From RBC038 sp041390625 (GTDB lineage: Bacteria > Chloroflexota > Dehalococcoidia > UBA2979): a stretch of 64,000 bases of DNA. The DNA is taken from assembly GCA_041390625.1 (NCBI GenBank), contig JAWKPM010000010.1:1-64000 (forward strand), given 5' to 3'. Made by a program: the position numbers and the translations under genes. A model generated the notes under the pieces. That model did no database searches. It was not told where the DNA came from and saw nothing but the letters and a program-made list of their open reading frames with translations. Each line of letters begins with the position of its first letter. Within the stretch, counting starts at the first letter, position 1. Positions 1 to 7,675 of the stretch are shown piece after piece.

Positions 1-13
1 CGTAGCGGTTCAT
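1..13 (-). CDS. secF: SecF start codons (partial)
   Basis: The first 13 bases read on the minus strand give ATG AAC CGC TAC, with the ATG overlapping the TGA of secD as ATGA. SecF normally follows SecD immediately and forms the SecDF translocase motor with it. Only four codons are visible, so the identity is inferred from position alone. Confidence 0.5.
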
Positions 14-1452
14 GCGTCCCCTGCCGGCTGCATCGCATCACCCTCGGCGACCGGCACGGCATCGGGCAGCAGCCAGTCGGCGCGGCCGAAGCGGGTGCCG
101 ATCAGCAGTCGCAGGAGCGAGCGGGTCACGGTGATGGCGGAGAACATCGAGATCAGCACGCCGACGGCGAGCGTGACGGCGAAGCCCTGCACGAGGGGCG
201 CGTCGAAGGAGCCGAGGCCGGGCAACTCGATGCCGCCGCCGAGGGCGTAGAGGATCGCCGTCGTGATCAGGGTGGTGGCGTTGGAGTCGCGGATGGAGGG
301 CCAGGCGCGGCGGAAGCCGGCATCGATGGCTGTGGCGTAGCCGCGGCCGTTGCGCAGCTCCTCCTTCGCTCTCTCGAAGATGAGGATGTTCGCATCGACG
401 GCCATGCCGACGGACAGCACGAAGGCGCCGATGCCGGCGAGGGTGAGCGTCACGGGGATGAGCTTGAAGGCCGCGAGCGAGAGCAGCACGTAGACCACGA
501 GCGCGATCGATGCCAGCACGCCGGCCATCCGGTAGTACAGGATCATGAAGAGCACGACGAGCAGGATGCCGATCTCGCCGCCGATGACCGAGCGTCGAAC
601 GGAGTCGTCGCCGAGGGTGGCATCGACCTGCTGCTCCTGCAGCACGGAGAGCTGCAGGGGCAGCGCGCCGGAGTTGAGCTGGACCACGAGCTCCTGAGCG
701 CGCTGGAGGTCGAGCGGGGCGATCTGGCCTCGATCGTTGATCACGGACTGGACGGTTGGCGCAGACAGCAACTCGTTGTCGAGGAAGATGCCCATCGGGC
801 GGCCGAGCAGGCGGGTCGTCACCTGGCTCGAGAGCGACGGGCCGTCGCCCTGCCACTCGAAGACGACGGCGGGCCGGCCGAGGCCGTCGTCACCGACGAA
901 GGCGTTCGGCTTCAGCCAGCGCCCATCGAGGGGCACCGGGCGGCCGTCGATCAGGCCGTAGGACTGCTCCCACTGACCCTCGGCGTCACAGGGCTCCGGC
1001 ACCAGATTCTCGTACTGCTGCGAGCCGTTGGTCTCGCAGAAGCGGAGGAGCGCGGTGCGGCCGAGGAGCGACCGGGCCTCGTCGGGGGTCAGTCCGGGGA
1101 GCTGGACGGAGATGTTGCTGTCGCCCTGCTGGGTGATCTCGGCCTCGGCGACGCCGGTGGCATCGACGCGGCGGCGGAGGACGCGAATCGTGCCCTGGAT
1201 GGCGTCGTCGATGTTGCCCTCGAAGCCGGCGGGGGGCGAGGCGCCGAGCAGCAAGCGCGTGCCGCCCTGGAGGTCGAGGCCGAGGCGCATCTCCGAGCGG
1301 TCGAAGCCGCCGATGTGGACGCCCCTGCCCTCGGGCCACGGGATCGCGGACGGCAGGATGCTGTTCGGATCGGAGGGCCAGACCACGACGAGCGCGGCGA
1401 AGGCGAGCAGCGCAATCGAGAGGACCGGGAGGAAGCGGCGGCGGAATCCCAT
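10..1452 (-). CDS. secD: Protein translocase subunit SecD
   Basis: 480-residue SecD, the proton-driven partner of SecF that helps pull proteins across the membrane after SecYEG/SecA export. Residues 8-26 form TM1. LGLDLQGG (57-64) and RRRVDATGVAE (93-103) are standard SecD P1 motifs. A C-terminal block of hydrophobic segments from about residue 290 contains AVDANILIFERAKEEL, the RND-type signature shared with SecF. The ATG overlaps the yajC TGA by one base (TGATG), and the 3' end overlaps the presumed secF start. It is transcribed with def and yajC. Confidence 0.97.
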   Translation of the reverse strand: MGFRRRFLPVLSIALLAFAALVVVWPSDPNSILPSAIPWPEGRGVHIGGFDRSEMRLGLDLQGGTRLLLGASPPAGFEGNIDDAIQGTIRVLRRRVDATGVAEAEITQQGDSNISVQLPGLTPDEARSLLGRTALLRFCETNGSQQYENLVPEPCDAEGQWEQSYGLIDGRPVPLDGRWLKPNAFVGDDGLGRPAVVFEWQGDGPSLSSQVTTRLLGRPMGIFLDNELLSAPTVQSVINDRGQIAPLDLQRAQELVVQLNSGALPLQLSVLQEQQVDATLGDDSVRRSVIGGEIGILLVVLFMILYYRMAGVLASIALVVYVLLSLAAFKLIPVTLTLAGIGAFVLSVGMAVDANILIFERAKEELRNGRGYATAIDAGFRRAWPSIRDSNATTLITTAILYALGGGIELPGLGSFDAPLVQGFAVTLAVGVLISMFSAITVTRSLLRLLIGTRFGRADWLLPDAVPVAEGDAMQPAGDA

Positions 1453-1769
1453 CAGCGGCCTCGCTCCGGTGCGCTCTCGGTGGTGGCCTCAGTAGCGGCC
1501 TCGGCGGGTTGCGACACGGCATCGATGGCGGCCGGCGTGGCGCGGAGCACGATGCCGGGTGCGACCTCGAGGCGGATGATCATGGGACCCTCGTCGGCGG
1601 TCTGAATGTCGACGACCGTCCCGTAGAAGCCGCCGGTGGTGAGCACCTCGTCGCCGATCGTGAGGCCCGACATCTGGGCGCGACGCTTGCGCTGCTGCTG
1701 CATCACCGGCCGGAGGAGGATGAAGTAGAAGGCGCCAACGACGGCGATGAGGGCGATGAGGACGTCCAC
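1452..1769 (-). CDS. yajC: Sec translocon accessory protein YajC
   Basis: 105-residue YajC-type protein with an N-terminal TM (residues 2-20), the typical LLRPVMQQQRKRR basic stretch and the small domain LTIGDEVLTTGGFYGTVV (36-53). It associates with SecDF at the membrane. The start is taken as GTG 1769, which sits on the last base of the def stop. Longer in-frame extensions run through def antisense to normal coding and have no ribosome-binding site. The C-terminal tail is Ala/Thr/Glu rich. Confidence 0.9.
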   Translation of the reverse strand: MDVLIALIAVVGAFYFILLRPVMQQQRKRRAQMSGLTIGDEVLTTGGFYGTVVDIQTADEGPMIIRLEVAPGIVLRATPAAIDAVSQPAEAATEATTESAPERGR

Positions 1770-2317
1770 TAGCCGTGCCCGCCGTTCGAGGCGCCGGAGC
1801 CGTTTGCGTCGACGGGCTCCCCGTCGGCCTGCACCCAGCCCTGGCCCTGCAGCTTCTGGAGGTCCGCCATCTTCTCCACGTGGTCGACGTAGAGGGTGCC
1901 GTGGAGGTGATCGACCTCGTGCTCGAGGGCCTCGGCGAGGAGGTCGTCCTCGGCGGTGAGGGTGAACTCCTCGCCCTCGGCGTCGAGGGCGCGCACGGTC
2001 ACGCGTCGCGAGCGCTTGAGGGCGGCGCGGTAGCCCGGCACGGAGAGGCAGCCCTCGGCGTCCATGACGCGGGAGCCGCGAGCCTCGAGGATCTCGGGGT
2101 TCACGATGGCGAAGGGGTCCTCGTCGGGCATGCCGAGCACGGCGATCTGGAGGCCGACGCCGATCTGGGGCGCGGCGAGGCCAACGCCCTGGGCGACGTA
2201 CATCGACTCCATCATGTCCTCGATGAGGCGCTGGATGGACTCGGTGACGACCTCGACGCGCTTCGCCGGGCGTCGCAGCACCGGGTCGCCGAGGTAGCGA
2301 ATCGGGCGGATCGTCAC
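1769..2317 (-). CDS. def: Peptide deformylase
   Basis: 182-residue deformylase that removes the formyl group from new N-termini. All three catalytic boxes are present: GVGLAAPQ (44-51), EGCLS (88-92, metal-binding Cys) and HEVDH (133-137, two His ligands and the catalytic Glu). The C-terminus has an extra Gly/Asn-rich tail of about 20 residues. The start is GTG 2317, overlapped as GTGA by the stop of a 17-codon upstream ORF that begins just after a TACACT -10 element. Translation may therefore be coupled to that ORF, as no good Shine-Dalgarno is seen. First gene of def-yajC-secD-secF. Confidence 0.96.
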   Translation of the reverse strand: MTIRPIRYLGDPVLRRPAKRVEVVTESIQRLIEDMMESMYVAQGVGLAAPQIGVGLQIAVLGMPDEDPFAIVNPEILEARGSRVMDAEGCLSVPGYRAALKRSRRVTVRALDAEGEEFTLTAEDDLLAEALEHEVDHLHGTLYVDHVEKMADLQKLQGQGWVQADGEPVDANGSGASNGGHG

Positions 2318-2367
2318 GGGCGCGGCCGTTCGAGGCGGGAGGGTCGCGAGGTGCGGTCGGCGGGCAT
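2314..2367 (-). CDS. Leaderless upstream mini-ORF of def
   Basis: 17-codon ORF MPADRTSRPSRLERPRP. Its ATG lies 7 bases after the TACACT element, so a transcript starting there would have almost no leader. Its TGA (2316-2314) overlaps the def GTG (2317-2315) as GTGA. A role in translational coupling is inferred; the peptide itself resembles nothing I know. Confidence 0.4.
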   Translation of the reverse strand: MPADRTSRPSRLERPRP

Positions 2368-2374
2368 GGCGGAG

Positions 2375-2380
2375 AGTGTA
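2375..2380 (-). promoter_or_regulatory. -10 element of the def-yajC-secDF operon
   Basis: TACACT on the minus strand, placed so that the predicted start of transcription falls at or next to the mini-ORF ATG at 2367. No clear -35 hexamer is visible. The same geometry recurs at many genes in this window. Confidence 0.5.
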
Positions 2381-2535
2381 GCCCGCGCCCTCGGCAGCGT
2401 CTCCCGCCTCGAATGACCTCGTTTCGGGGCTTCATCGGGGCCTCAGGTTGCCGCCTCGGATGACGGCGTGTCAGGCTCGCAGTGTGAGTTCATTCGGCGG
2501 CGGATGCGGCGCCGGTCGCGGGAGTGGAGGAGCGC

Positions 2536-2985
2536 ATGACCTCGAAGGGTGGCTCGGCGGGTGCTGCGGGCAGCGGCGACGCCTCGGAGCGGATCACGGC
2601 GCGGATCGCCGAGTTCGACGACTGGCGGGGCGAGACGCTGGCGCGGATGCGCGCGCTGATCCTCGAGGCCGATCCGGACATCCTCGAGGAGTGGAAGTGG
2701 GCGAAGGCGACGTCGCCGGGCGTCCCGGTGTGGTCACACGACGGCATCGTGTGCACGGGCGAGACCTACAAGGAGGTGGTGAAACTCACCTTCGCGCGGG
2801 GCGCCGCCCTCGATGACCCGAAGGGGCTGTTCAACGCGGGCCTCGGTGGGGGCACGCGTCGCGCCATCGACATTCGCGAGGGGGAGCGGGTGAACGCGGC
2901 GGCGTTCAAGCGGCTGATTCGCGAGGCGGTGGCGCTCAACGGCGAGGTGGTGGCTGAGCGGGCGGCTCGGAAGCGGAGAACGTAG
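2536..2985 (+). CDS. DUF1801 domain protein
   Basis: 149-residue protein of the DUF1801/YdhG-like fold, a small cytoplasmic family of unknown biochemical role. Typical features are the LEEWKWAKATSPGVPVW segment and the block TYKEVVKLTFARGAAL. ATG 2536 is preferred over the in-frame GTG at 2524 because GGAGGAG ends four bases before it. The N-terminal 20 residues are Gly/Ala/Ser rich. It stands alone between the divergent def operon and the hicAB pair. Confidence 0.8.
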   Translation: MTSKGGSAGAAGSGDASERITARIAEFDDWRGETLARMRALILEADPDILEEWKWAKATSPGVPVWSHDGIVCTGETYKEVVKLTFARGAALDDPKGLFNAGLGGGTRRAIDIREGERVNAAAFKRLIREAVALNGEVVAERAARKRRT

Positions 2986-3006
2986 GTGGCGCGTGGTGGC
3001 ACTGTG

Positions 3007-3051
3007 GTGGCGCTATTGACATCACACGGAGAGTGGCGATAATGACACCAC
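3007..3051 (+). repeat. Direct repeats over the hicAB promoter (putative HicB operator)
   Basis: Two 19-base direct repeats, GTGGCGCTATTGACATCAC (3007-3025) and GTGGCGATAATGACACCAC (3033-3051), match at 16 of 19 positions with a 26-base offset. One covers the -35 hexamer and the other the -10. HicB antitoxins of the ribbon-helix-helix type repress their own promoters, so these are a good candidate operator. Confidence 0.6.
3016..3043 (+). promoter_or_regulatory. hicAB promoter
   Basis: TTGACA (3016-3021), 16-base spacer, GATAAT (3038-3043): the best sigma-70 type match in the window. Transcription is predicted to begin around 3050, so the hicA GTG at 3053 would be leaderless or nearly so. 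Confidence 0.8.
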
Positions 3052-3052
3052 C

Positions 3053-3271
3053 GTGACGGAGGAAGGGGAGCGGCTGCGGCGGGGCGCCGGGAGCCTCACG
3101 CAGCGGGACCTCGTCCGGTACGCCGAATCGCTCGGGTGGACCATCGACCGTCGGCGCGGCAAGGGGTCGCACATCGCGGCGACGATGAGCGGGAGGCGGA
3201 CGGTGACGATCCCTGTGAAGCCCGCGCGGCGCACAGCGCTGGCGATTCTCAGCCAGCTCGAAGGGGGATAG
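3053..3271 (+). CDS. hicA: HicA-like mRNA interferase toxin
   Basis: 72-residue HicA/YcfA-family protein. The small dsRBD-like fold carries the catalytic His in GKGSH (36-40), and the TIPVKPARRTALAILSQL tail is the usual end of the family. HicA cleaves mRNA and is neutralised by HicB. The GTG start is 9 bases after the -10 element, which suggests a leaderless message. hicB starts two bases after its stop. The N-terminus is about 15 residues longer than the minimal family. Confidence 0.8.
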   Translation: MTEEGERLRRGAGSLTQRDLVRYAESLGWTIDRRRGKGSHIAATMSGRRTVTIPVKPARRTALAILSQLEGG

Positions 3272-3273
3272 CG

Positions 3274-3741
3274 ATGGCCGGGGGACGGCGGCCGGGGCCC
3301 GCGAGGCGGACCGATATCGACGCGCAGATCGAGCGGGCGATGCGCCTGCCCTACGTGCGAATCATCGAGGCGGACGAGGACGGGTACAGCGCGCGCGTGC
3401 TCGAGTTCCCCGGCTGCTTCTCCTCGGGGGAGAGCGCGGCCGAGGCGGCGATTGAGCTCGAGGACGCGATGCGCGTGTGGATGGAGTCGGAGCTCGAGGC
3501 AGGGCACGTGATCCCGGAGCCGATCGACGCCGGGAGCTACTCGGGGAAGCTGACGCTGCGTCTCACGCCCTCGCTGCATCGGGAGCTCGCGACGCGGGCT
3601 GCCGTGGAGCAGCGGAGCCTCAACGGGCTCATGGCGGAGCTGCTGGCGATCGGCATCGGGGCGCCGTTGCGGGCGCCAGCGGATCGTGGCGCGGCGGGCG
3701 AGCGCGGCCTCTACCGCGTCGCGGAATCGGCAGAGGACTAG
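3274..3741 (+). CDS. hicB: HicB-like antitoxin
   Basis: 155-residue antitoxin with two parts. A HicB-type N-terminal domain (ADEDGYSARVLEFPGCFSSG, about residues 29-48, then the usual amphipathic helix) binds HicA. A C-terminal helix pair, KLTLRLTPSLHRELATRAA onward, resembles a ribbon-helix-helix DNA-binding domain. It is expected to inhibit HicA and repress the promoter through the direct repeats. The TAG stop shares a CTAG tetramer with the convergent priA stop. Confidence 0.82.
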   Translation: MAGGRRPGPARRTDIDAQIERAMRLPYVRIIEADEDGYSARVLEFPGCFSSGESAAEAAIELEDAMRVWMESELEAGHVIPEPIDAGSYSGKLTLRLTPSLHRELATRAAVEQRSLNGLMAELLAIGIGAPLRAPADRGAAGERGLYRVAESAED

Positions 3742-6446
3742 GACACGACCAGGGGATCGATGTCGATCGACCAGGCGTTCGGGAGCTCGATGCGGGCGAG
3801 GAGCTCGGCGGGGTCGGGGGCGAAGACGAGGATCTGCCAGCGGTAGCGGCCTCGGAGGCGGGGGACGGCGGGCGGGGTGGGGCCTCGGACGTCGACGTTC
3901 GGCAGGCCGGCGGCGGCGCGCTGGAGCTCGGTCATCACACGGGCGGCCTCCTCGCGCGCGAAGTCGCCGTGCTCGTGGGCGACGACGAGGCGGGCGAGGC
4001 GGCGGAAGGGCGGGTAGCCGTACTTCGAGCGGCGCACGAGCTCGTCCTGGAAGTAGCCGTCGACGTCGTGGTTCGCGGCGGCGATCACGGCGGGGTGCTC
4101 GGGCTGCATCGTCTGCACGATGACGCGCCCGTGGCGGTCGGCGCGGCCGGCGCGGCCCGCCACCTGCTCCAGCAGCTGGACCGTGCGCTCGCCGGAGCGG
4201 AAGTCGCCCTCGCGCAGTGAGTAGTCGGCGAGCACAACGCCGACGAGCGTGACGAGCGGCAGGTCGAGGCCCTTCGCGACCATCTGCGTGCCGACGAGGA
4301 CATCGGCCTCGTGGTTGGCGAATCGGCGCAGGTTGTCCTCGTGCTGCTGCGCGTTGCGGGCGGTGTCGCGGTCCCAGCGGAGGACGCGCGCGGTCATGAA
4401 GTGGAAGCGCACCTCGCGCTCGACCTCCTGGGTGCCAGCGCGGGTGCCGCGCAGTCGGGAGCCGCACTCAGGGCACTCGGTCGGGACGTTCCTCGAGCGG
4501 CCGCACTGGTGGCAGACGAGCCTCGGGCGGCGCGCGATGCCGGCGGGGACCTGGGGGTCGTGCAGCGTGTAGGTGACGTCGCACACCTGGCAGGCGGGCG
4601 AGTGGCCATGCGGGCACAGGAGGAACGCGGCGCGGCCTCGACGGTTGAGGAAGAGGATCGCCTGCTCGTCGCGGTCGAGGGTCTCGGCGAGGGCAGCGAC
4701 GAGCTGGGGCGAGAAGAGCGAGCGCGCGCCTCGCATGTCGACGATCTCGACCTCGGGGAGCTCGGCCCACGGCATCGGGCGCGGGGGGCCATCGGGCTGG
4801 GGCACGACGCGCACGCGCCTCGGGAGGTCGAGGCGCTCGATGCGGGCCTCGGGGTTGTCCTCGGCTGCGGCGTACCAGCGCTCTGCGTCCGGGGTGGCGG
4901 TGCCGTAGACGAGGGCGGCGCCGGTGAGCTCGGCGAGGCGCAGCGCGGCGTCGCGCGCGTCGTACCTCGGCGGGGGGTCGTGCTGCTTGTAGGTCCACTC
5001 GTGGGCCTCGTCGATGACGATGAGGCCGAGGTCGGGCTGGGGCGCGAAGAGGGCGGAGCGGGAGCCGACGACGACGTCGTACTCGCCCTCCGCGATGCGG
5101 TGCCATTCGTCGTAGGCCTCGCCGAGGGCGAGACCGGAGTGGAGCACACCCACGCGGCCGGGGAAGCGCTCCGCGAAGCGGCGCACGGTCTGCGGCGTGA
5201 GAGCGATCTCGGGGACGAGCACGATGCCGCGCTTGCCTCGTGAGACGGCGTCGTCGAGGGCCTGGAGGTAGACCTCGGTCTTGCCGGAGCCGGTGACGCC
5301 CTGCAGCAGGAAAGCCGTGCCGTCGGCGGCCTCGATGGCGTCGCGAATGGCCTCGGCGGCCTCGCGCTGCTCGGGGATCAGCTCGGCCGGCTCGCGGCGG
5401 ACGATCTCGAGTCGACGCAGGGGATCGCGGCGGTCGAGCTCCTCCTCGAGGCGGATCGTGCCCTCTGCCTCGAGGGTGGTGAGCGCCTCGCGGGTGGCGC
5501 GGCCGATGTCGCGCGTGAGGTCGGGCACGCGCGCGCGGCGGCTCGAAGCGGCAAGCAGGCGCTCGAGGATAGCGACCATCGCCGTCTCATCGAGCGTGCG
5601 GGCGAATGCGCGTGCGGCGCGCTCGGCCTCGGCGGCGGGCAGGGCGAGCAGCACGTTGTCGCCGTCGCGCGCGAGCAGGCCGTCGCGCACGAGGGTCTGC
5701 ACGGCGGGGGCGCCGCGGGCGATCTTCGCGACGTCGGCCTCGGGGAGGGGGCCGGCGGCCTCGATGAGGGCACGCAGGGCGCGGGAGCGGCGCGAAGAGC
5801 GGCGGCCGGGAATGGCCTCGATGCGGGCGCGGGCGGCCTCGGGTTCGATGGCGAGCGCGGCCATCTCGACGACGCGCGGACGGCCTCGCGGACGGCTCAG
5901 GGTGTAGCGGCGTTCGGCGAGGCCGCGACGGAACAGCACGGTGACGGCGGCGGAGACGCCGCGCCCGCCCTCGACCTGCTCCTTCAGCTCATCGAGGTCC
6001 TGCGGCTCGTCGGTGAGGAGTCGGTGGACCTCGCGCTGGCGGGCGGTGAGGCCCTCGGTGTCGGTGTTGGGGCCTCGGACGACCGCGCTGCGGGGGCGCT
6101 CGCCGGCGCCGGGCGGGAGCATGAGGGCGAAGGACTCCCACGCGGGCGCGAGGTAGCGGGCGTGGATCCAGCGCGCGAGATCGAGGCGGGCGGCATCGAT
6201 GCGCGGTGCGCCATCGATGGGCGGCTCGATGGGGCGGGTCTGCTCGGCGGGGTAGCCGCCGACGTCCATGGGGCCCTCGACGACGACGCCCTGGAGGGTG
6301 CGGGGGCCCCAGGGGACGTGGACGATCTCGCCGGCCTCGACCTCGCGACCCGACGGAACGGAGTAGGTGAAGGTGAGCGGCGTGGGGCGGCCGGAGTTGA
6401 CGGCGACGCGGACATACTTGGGCCTCGGTGGGGCGGGGTCGGGCAT
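3738..6446 (-). CDS. priA: Primosomal replication-restart helicase PriA
   Basis: 902-residue PriA, the superfamily-2 helicase that reloads the replisome at stalled forks. The N-terminal 3'-DNA-binding domain spans about 10-120, Walker A is GVTGSGKT (383-390), the DEAH box is 479-482, and GTQMVAKG and QVAGRAGRAD are later helicase motifs. The usual length is about 730; the excess lies mostly at about 130-340. In the zinc region (611-661) the first CxxC is degenerate, CPHGH instead of CxxCG, while later pairs CQVC, CHQC and CPEC remain. ATG 6446 sits 7 bases after TATCAT, suggesting a leaderless message. The upstream in-frame extension runs through the dispersed repeat and is rejected. Confidence 0.95.
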   Translation of the reverse strand: MPDPAPPRPKYVRVAVNSGRPTPLTFTYSVPSGREVEAGEIVHVPWGPRTLQGVVVEGPMDVGGYPAEQTRPIEPPIDGAPRIDAARLDLARWIHARYLAPAWESFALMLPPGAGERPRSAVVRGPNTDTEGLTARQREVHRLLTDEPQDLDELKEQVEGGRGVSAAVTVLFRRGLAERRYTLSRPRGRPRVVEMAALAIEPEAARARIEAIPGRRSSRRSRALRALIEAAGPLPEADVAKIARGAPAVQTLVRDGLLARDGDNVLLALPAAEAERAARAFARTLDETAMVAILERLLAASSRRARVPDLTRDIGRATREALTTLEAEGTIRLEEELDRRDPLRRLEIVRREPAELIPEQREAAEAIRDAIEAADGTAFLLQGVTGSGKTEVYLQALDDAVSRGKRGIVLVPEIALTPQTVRRFAERFPGRVGVLHSGLALGEAYDEWHRIAEGEYDVVVGSRSALFAPQPDLGLIVIDEAHEWTYKQHDPPPRYDARDAALRLAELTGAALVYGTATPDAERWYAAAEDNPEARIERLDLPRRVRVVPQPDGPPRPMPWAELPEVEIVDMRGARSLFSPQLVAALAETLDRDEQAILFLNRRGRAAFLLCPHGHSPACQVCDVTYTLHDPQVPAGIARRPRLVCHQCGRSRNVPTECPECGSRLRGTRAGTQEVEREVRFHFMTARVLRWDRDTARNAQQHEDNLRRFANHEADVLVGTQMVAKGLDLPLVTLVGVVLADYSLREGDFRSGERTVQLLEQVAGRAGRADRHGRVIVQTMQPEHPAVIAAANHDVDGYFQDELVRRSKYGYPPFRRLARLVVAHEHGDFAREEAARVMTELQRAAAGLPNVDVRGPTPPAVPRLRGRYRWQILVFAPDPAELLARIELPNAWSIDIDPLVVS

Positions 6447-6453
6447 GGAGGGG

Positions 6454-6459
6454 ATGATA
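6454..6459 (-). promoter_or_regulatory. -10 element of priA
   Basis: TATCAT on the minus strand followed by 7 bases and the priA ATG, the spacing expected for leaderless transcription. No convincing -35 is seen. Confidence 0.45.
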
Positions 6460-6518
6460 CGGGCGTCGGGGTGCCTCGATGGCAGGTGGGCCTCGGAGGG
6501 TGCTGCTCTTCGGAAGCT

Positions 6519-6600
6519 GAGGGCCGCCCTCCGGGCGGGCTGCCCGCCCACCCGCCCTTTTGTCAGTGGGGGCTTCGCCCCCACGCCCGCGCGAAGGACC
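6519..6600. repeat. Dispersed two-hairpin repeat, copy 1
   Basis: GC-rich block with an inverted repeat near GGGCCGCCCTCCGGGCGGGC, the string CCCGCCCACCCGCCCTTTT, and then the perfect hairpin GTGGGGGC-TTCG-CCCCCAC. Related copies occur at 35943-36023 and 54989-55056. It lies directly 3' of the small membrane gene at 6608-6928 and upstream of priA. It may act as a terminator or mRNA-stabilising element. Confidence 0.7.
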
Positions 6601-6607
6601 GAGTTAG

Positions 6608-6928
6608 CTAGCCGTAGGGGAACAGCATCGCCCAAACAAACCATGGCACGGACAGGATGGCGAGAATGCGCTGGAAGGACTTCATGCCCTCACGGCTGAA
6701 CACTGGAAAGCCGAAGTTCTCCTGCCACCAGTAGTTGAACTCGGAGAACTCGTCGGCAAGGACGCCGTTCGCCAGGGTCACCACGAAGAGCCCGGAGAAC
6801 ATGAGGCGCGGCATGGAAATTACCGTGCCACCGACCATGAGCGGTATCGCAAGTGCGTAGACGGGGACAACCACGGCCGCAATTCGACGGGTCCCGGGAC
6901 GACCACTCTCAGCCGAGTGCTTGGTCAT
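6608..6928 (-). CDS. Small membrane protein of unknown function
   Basis: 106 residues with hydrophobic segments at about 17-38, 42-59 and 88-106 and an aromatic middle stretch (FNYWWQENFGFPVF). I do not recognise a family. Its codon and base use is less GC-rich than its neighbours and it contains no CCTCGRTG octamer, so it may be a recent arrival. It follows rplS on the same strand by 33 bases and is followed by the dispersed repeat. Confidence 0.55.
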   Translation of the reverse strand: MTKHSAESGRPGTRRIAAVVVPVYALAIPLMVGGTVISMPRLMFSGLFVVTLANGVLADEFSEFNYWWQENFGFPVFSREGMKSFQRILAILSVPWFVWAMLFPYG

Positions 6929-6961
6929 TGGGCCGCTCAGGCGGCCGCCCGCTGGCTCGCC

Positions 6962-7315
6962 CTAGCGGCGGGCTTCCTTGACGCGGGCGGCGCGGCCGGT
7001 GCGGCCGCGGAGGTAGAAGAGGCGGGCGCGGCGGACGCGGCCGCGGCGCTTGACCTCGACGTTGTCGACGCGCGGGCTGTTGAAGGGGAAGGTGCGCTCG
7101 ACGCCGACGCCGGAGGCGATGCGGCGCACGGTGTAGGCGCCGGCCGGGCCGTCGGTGACCTTGATGACGACGCCCTCGAAGGGCTGGAGCCGCTCGCGGT
7201 TGCCCTCGACGACGCGCACGGCGACTCGGATGGTGTCGCCGGGGCCGAACTCTGGGAGGTCGGGGTTCCTCGGCTGGGCGAGGTCGGCGAGGTTGATCGA
7301 CATGTGCGTGTCCAT
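6962..7315 (-). CDS. rplS: 50S ribosomal protein L19
   Basis: 117-residue L19, a large-subunit protein at the 30S interface. Family landmarks are FGPGDTIRVAVRVVEGNRERLQPFEGV, VRRIASGVGVERTFP and the basic C-terminus RRGRVRRARLFYLRGRTGRAARVKE. Met 5 (7303) is an alternative start that gives the usual length. A TACACT -10 lies at 7384-7379, leaving a leader of about 55 bases. L19 is often next to trmD, but here trmD is 7 kb away. Confidence 0.96.
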   Translation of the reverse strand: MDTHMSINLADLAQPRNPDLPEFGPGDTIRVAVRVVEGNRERLQPFEGVVIKVTDGPAGAYTVRRIASGVGVERTFPFNSPRVDNVEVKRRGRVRRARLFYLRGRTGRAARVKEARR

Positions 7316-7429
7316 CTCGGCGGGTGTGTTGGGCGTGCTACCTCGATGCCTCGGGAGGGGGATCGGGCGCGAGGAGGAAGTGTAGCGGGCGGGCGGGGCT
7401 AGAGTCGAGGCAGGTTGAGCAAGGACCGA

Positions 7430-7597
7430 CTACAGCACGATCGCTCGATCTCCAATCAGGAGGTCGGTGCGTCCCGTCCGGAGCGTGGAGATCTGCGGCG
7501 CGGGGAGCGACGGAATCGGCCGGACTAGCTTCAGATCCTGGGTTCCGCGCATCACGGCAAAGACGTCGCCGTCCTCACGCTCCACCTTGTAGATCAT
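7430..7597 (-). CDS. 54-codon hypothetical protein (55 codons with ATG counted to the last sense codon)
   Basis: A 55-residue ORF beginning MIYKVEREDGDVFAVMRG and ending DLLIGDRAIVL. No family is recognised; alternating hydrophobic residues suggest a small beta-rich domain. Support for its being real is indirect: it begins with an ATGA overlap with a mini-ORF placed behind a TAGACT -10 element, the same arrangement as def and the radical-SAM gene, and the reading frame is free of the usual antisense bias. Confidence 0.45.
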   Translation of the reverse strand: MIYKVEREDGDVFAVMRGTQDLKLVRPIPSLPAPQISTLRTGRTDLLIGDRAIVL

Positions 7598-7626
7598 CCC
7601 GCACCCCCGTGGCGTGTCGAAAACAC
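7594..7626 (-). CDS. Leaderless upstream mini-ORF of the 7430-7597 gene
   Basis: GTG-initiated 10-codon ORF (VFSTRHGGAG) starting 9 bases after TAGACT (7641-7636). Its TGA overlaps the ATG of the next ORF as ATGA. Function is inferred only from the recurrent architecture. Confidence 0.35.
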   Translation of the reverse strand: MFSTRHGGAG

Positions 7627-7635
7627 GCTCCCTCG

Positions 7636-7641
7636 AGTCTA
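7636..7641 (-). promoter_or_regulatory. -10 element upstream of the 54-codon gene
   Basis: TAGACT on the minus strand, 9 bases before the mini-ORF GTG at 7626. No -35 is apparent. Confidence 0.4.
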
Positions 7642-7675
7642 GCGCGAAGCGGATGCCTCCGAAATCTCGGCGGGG

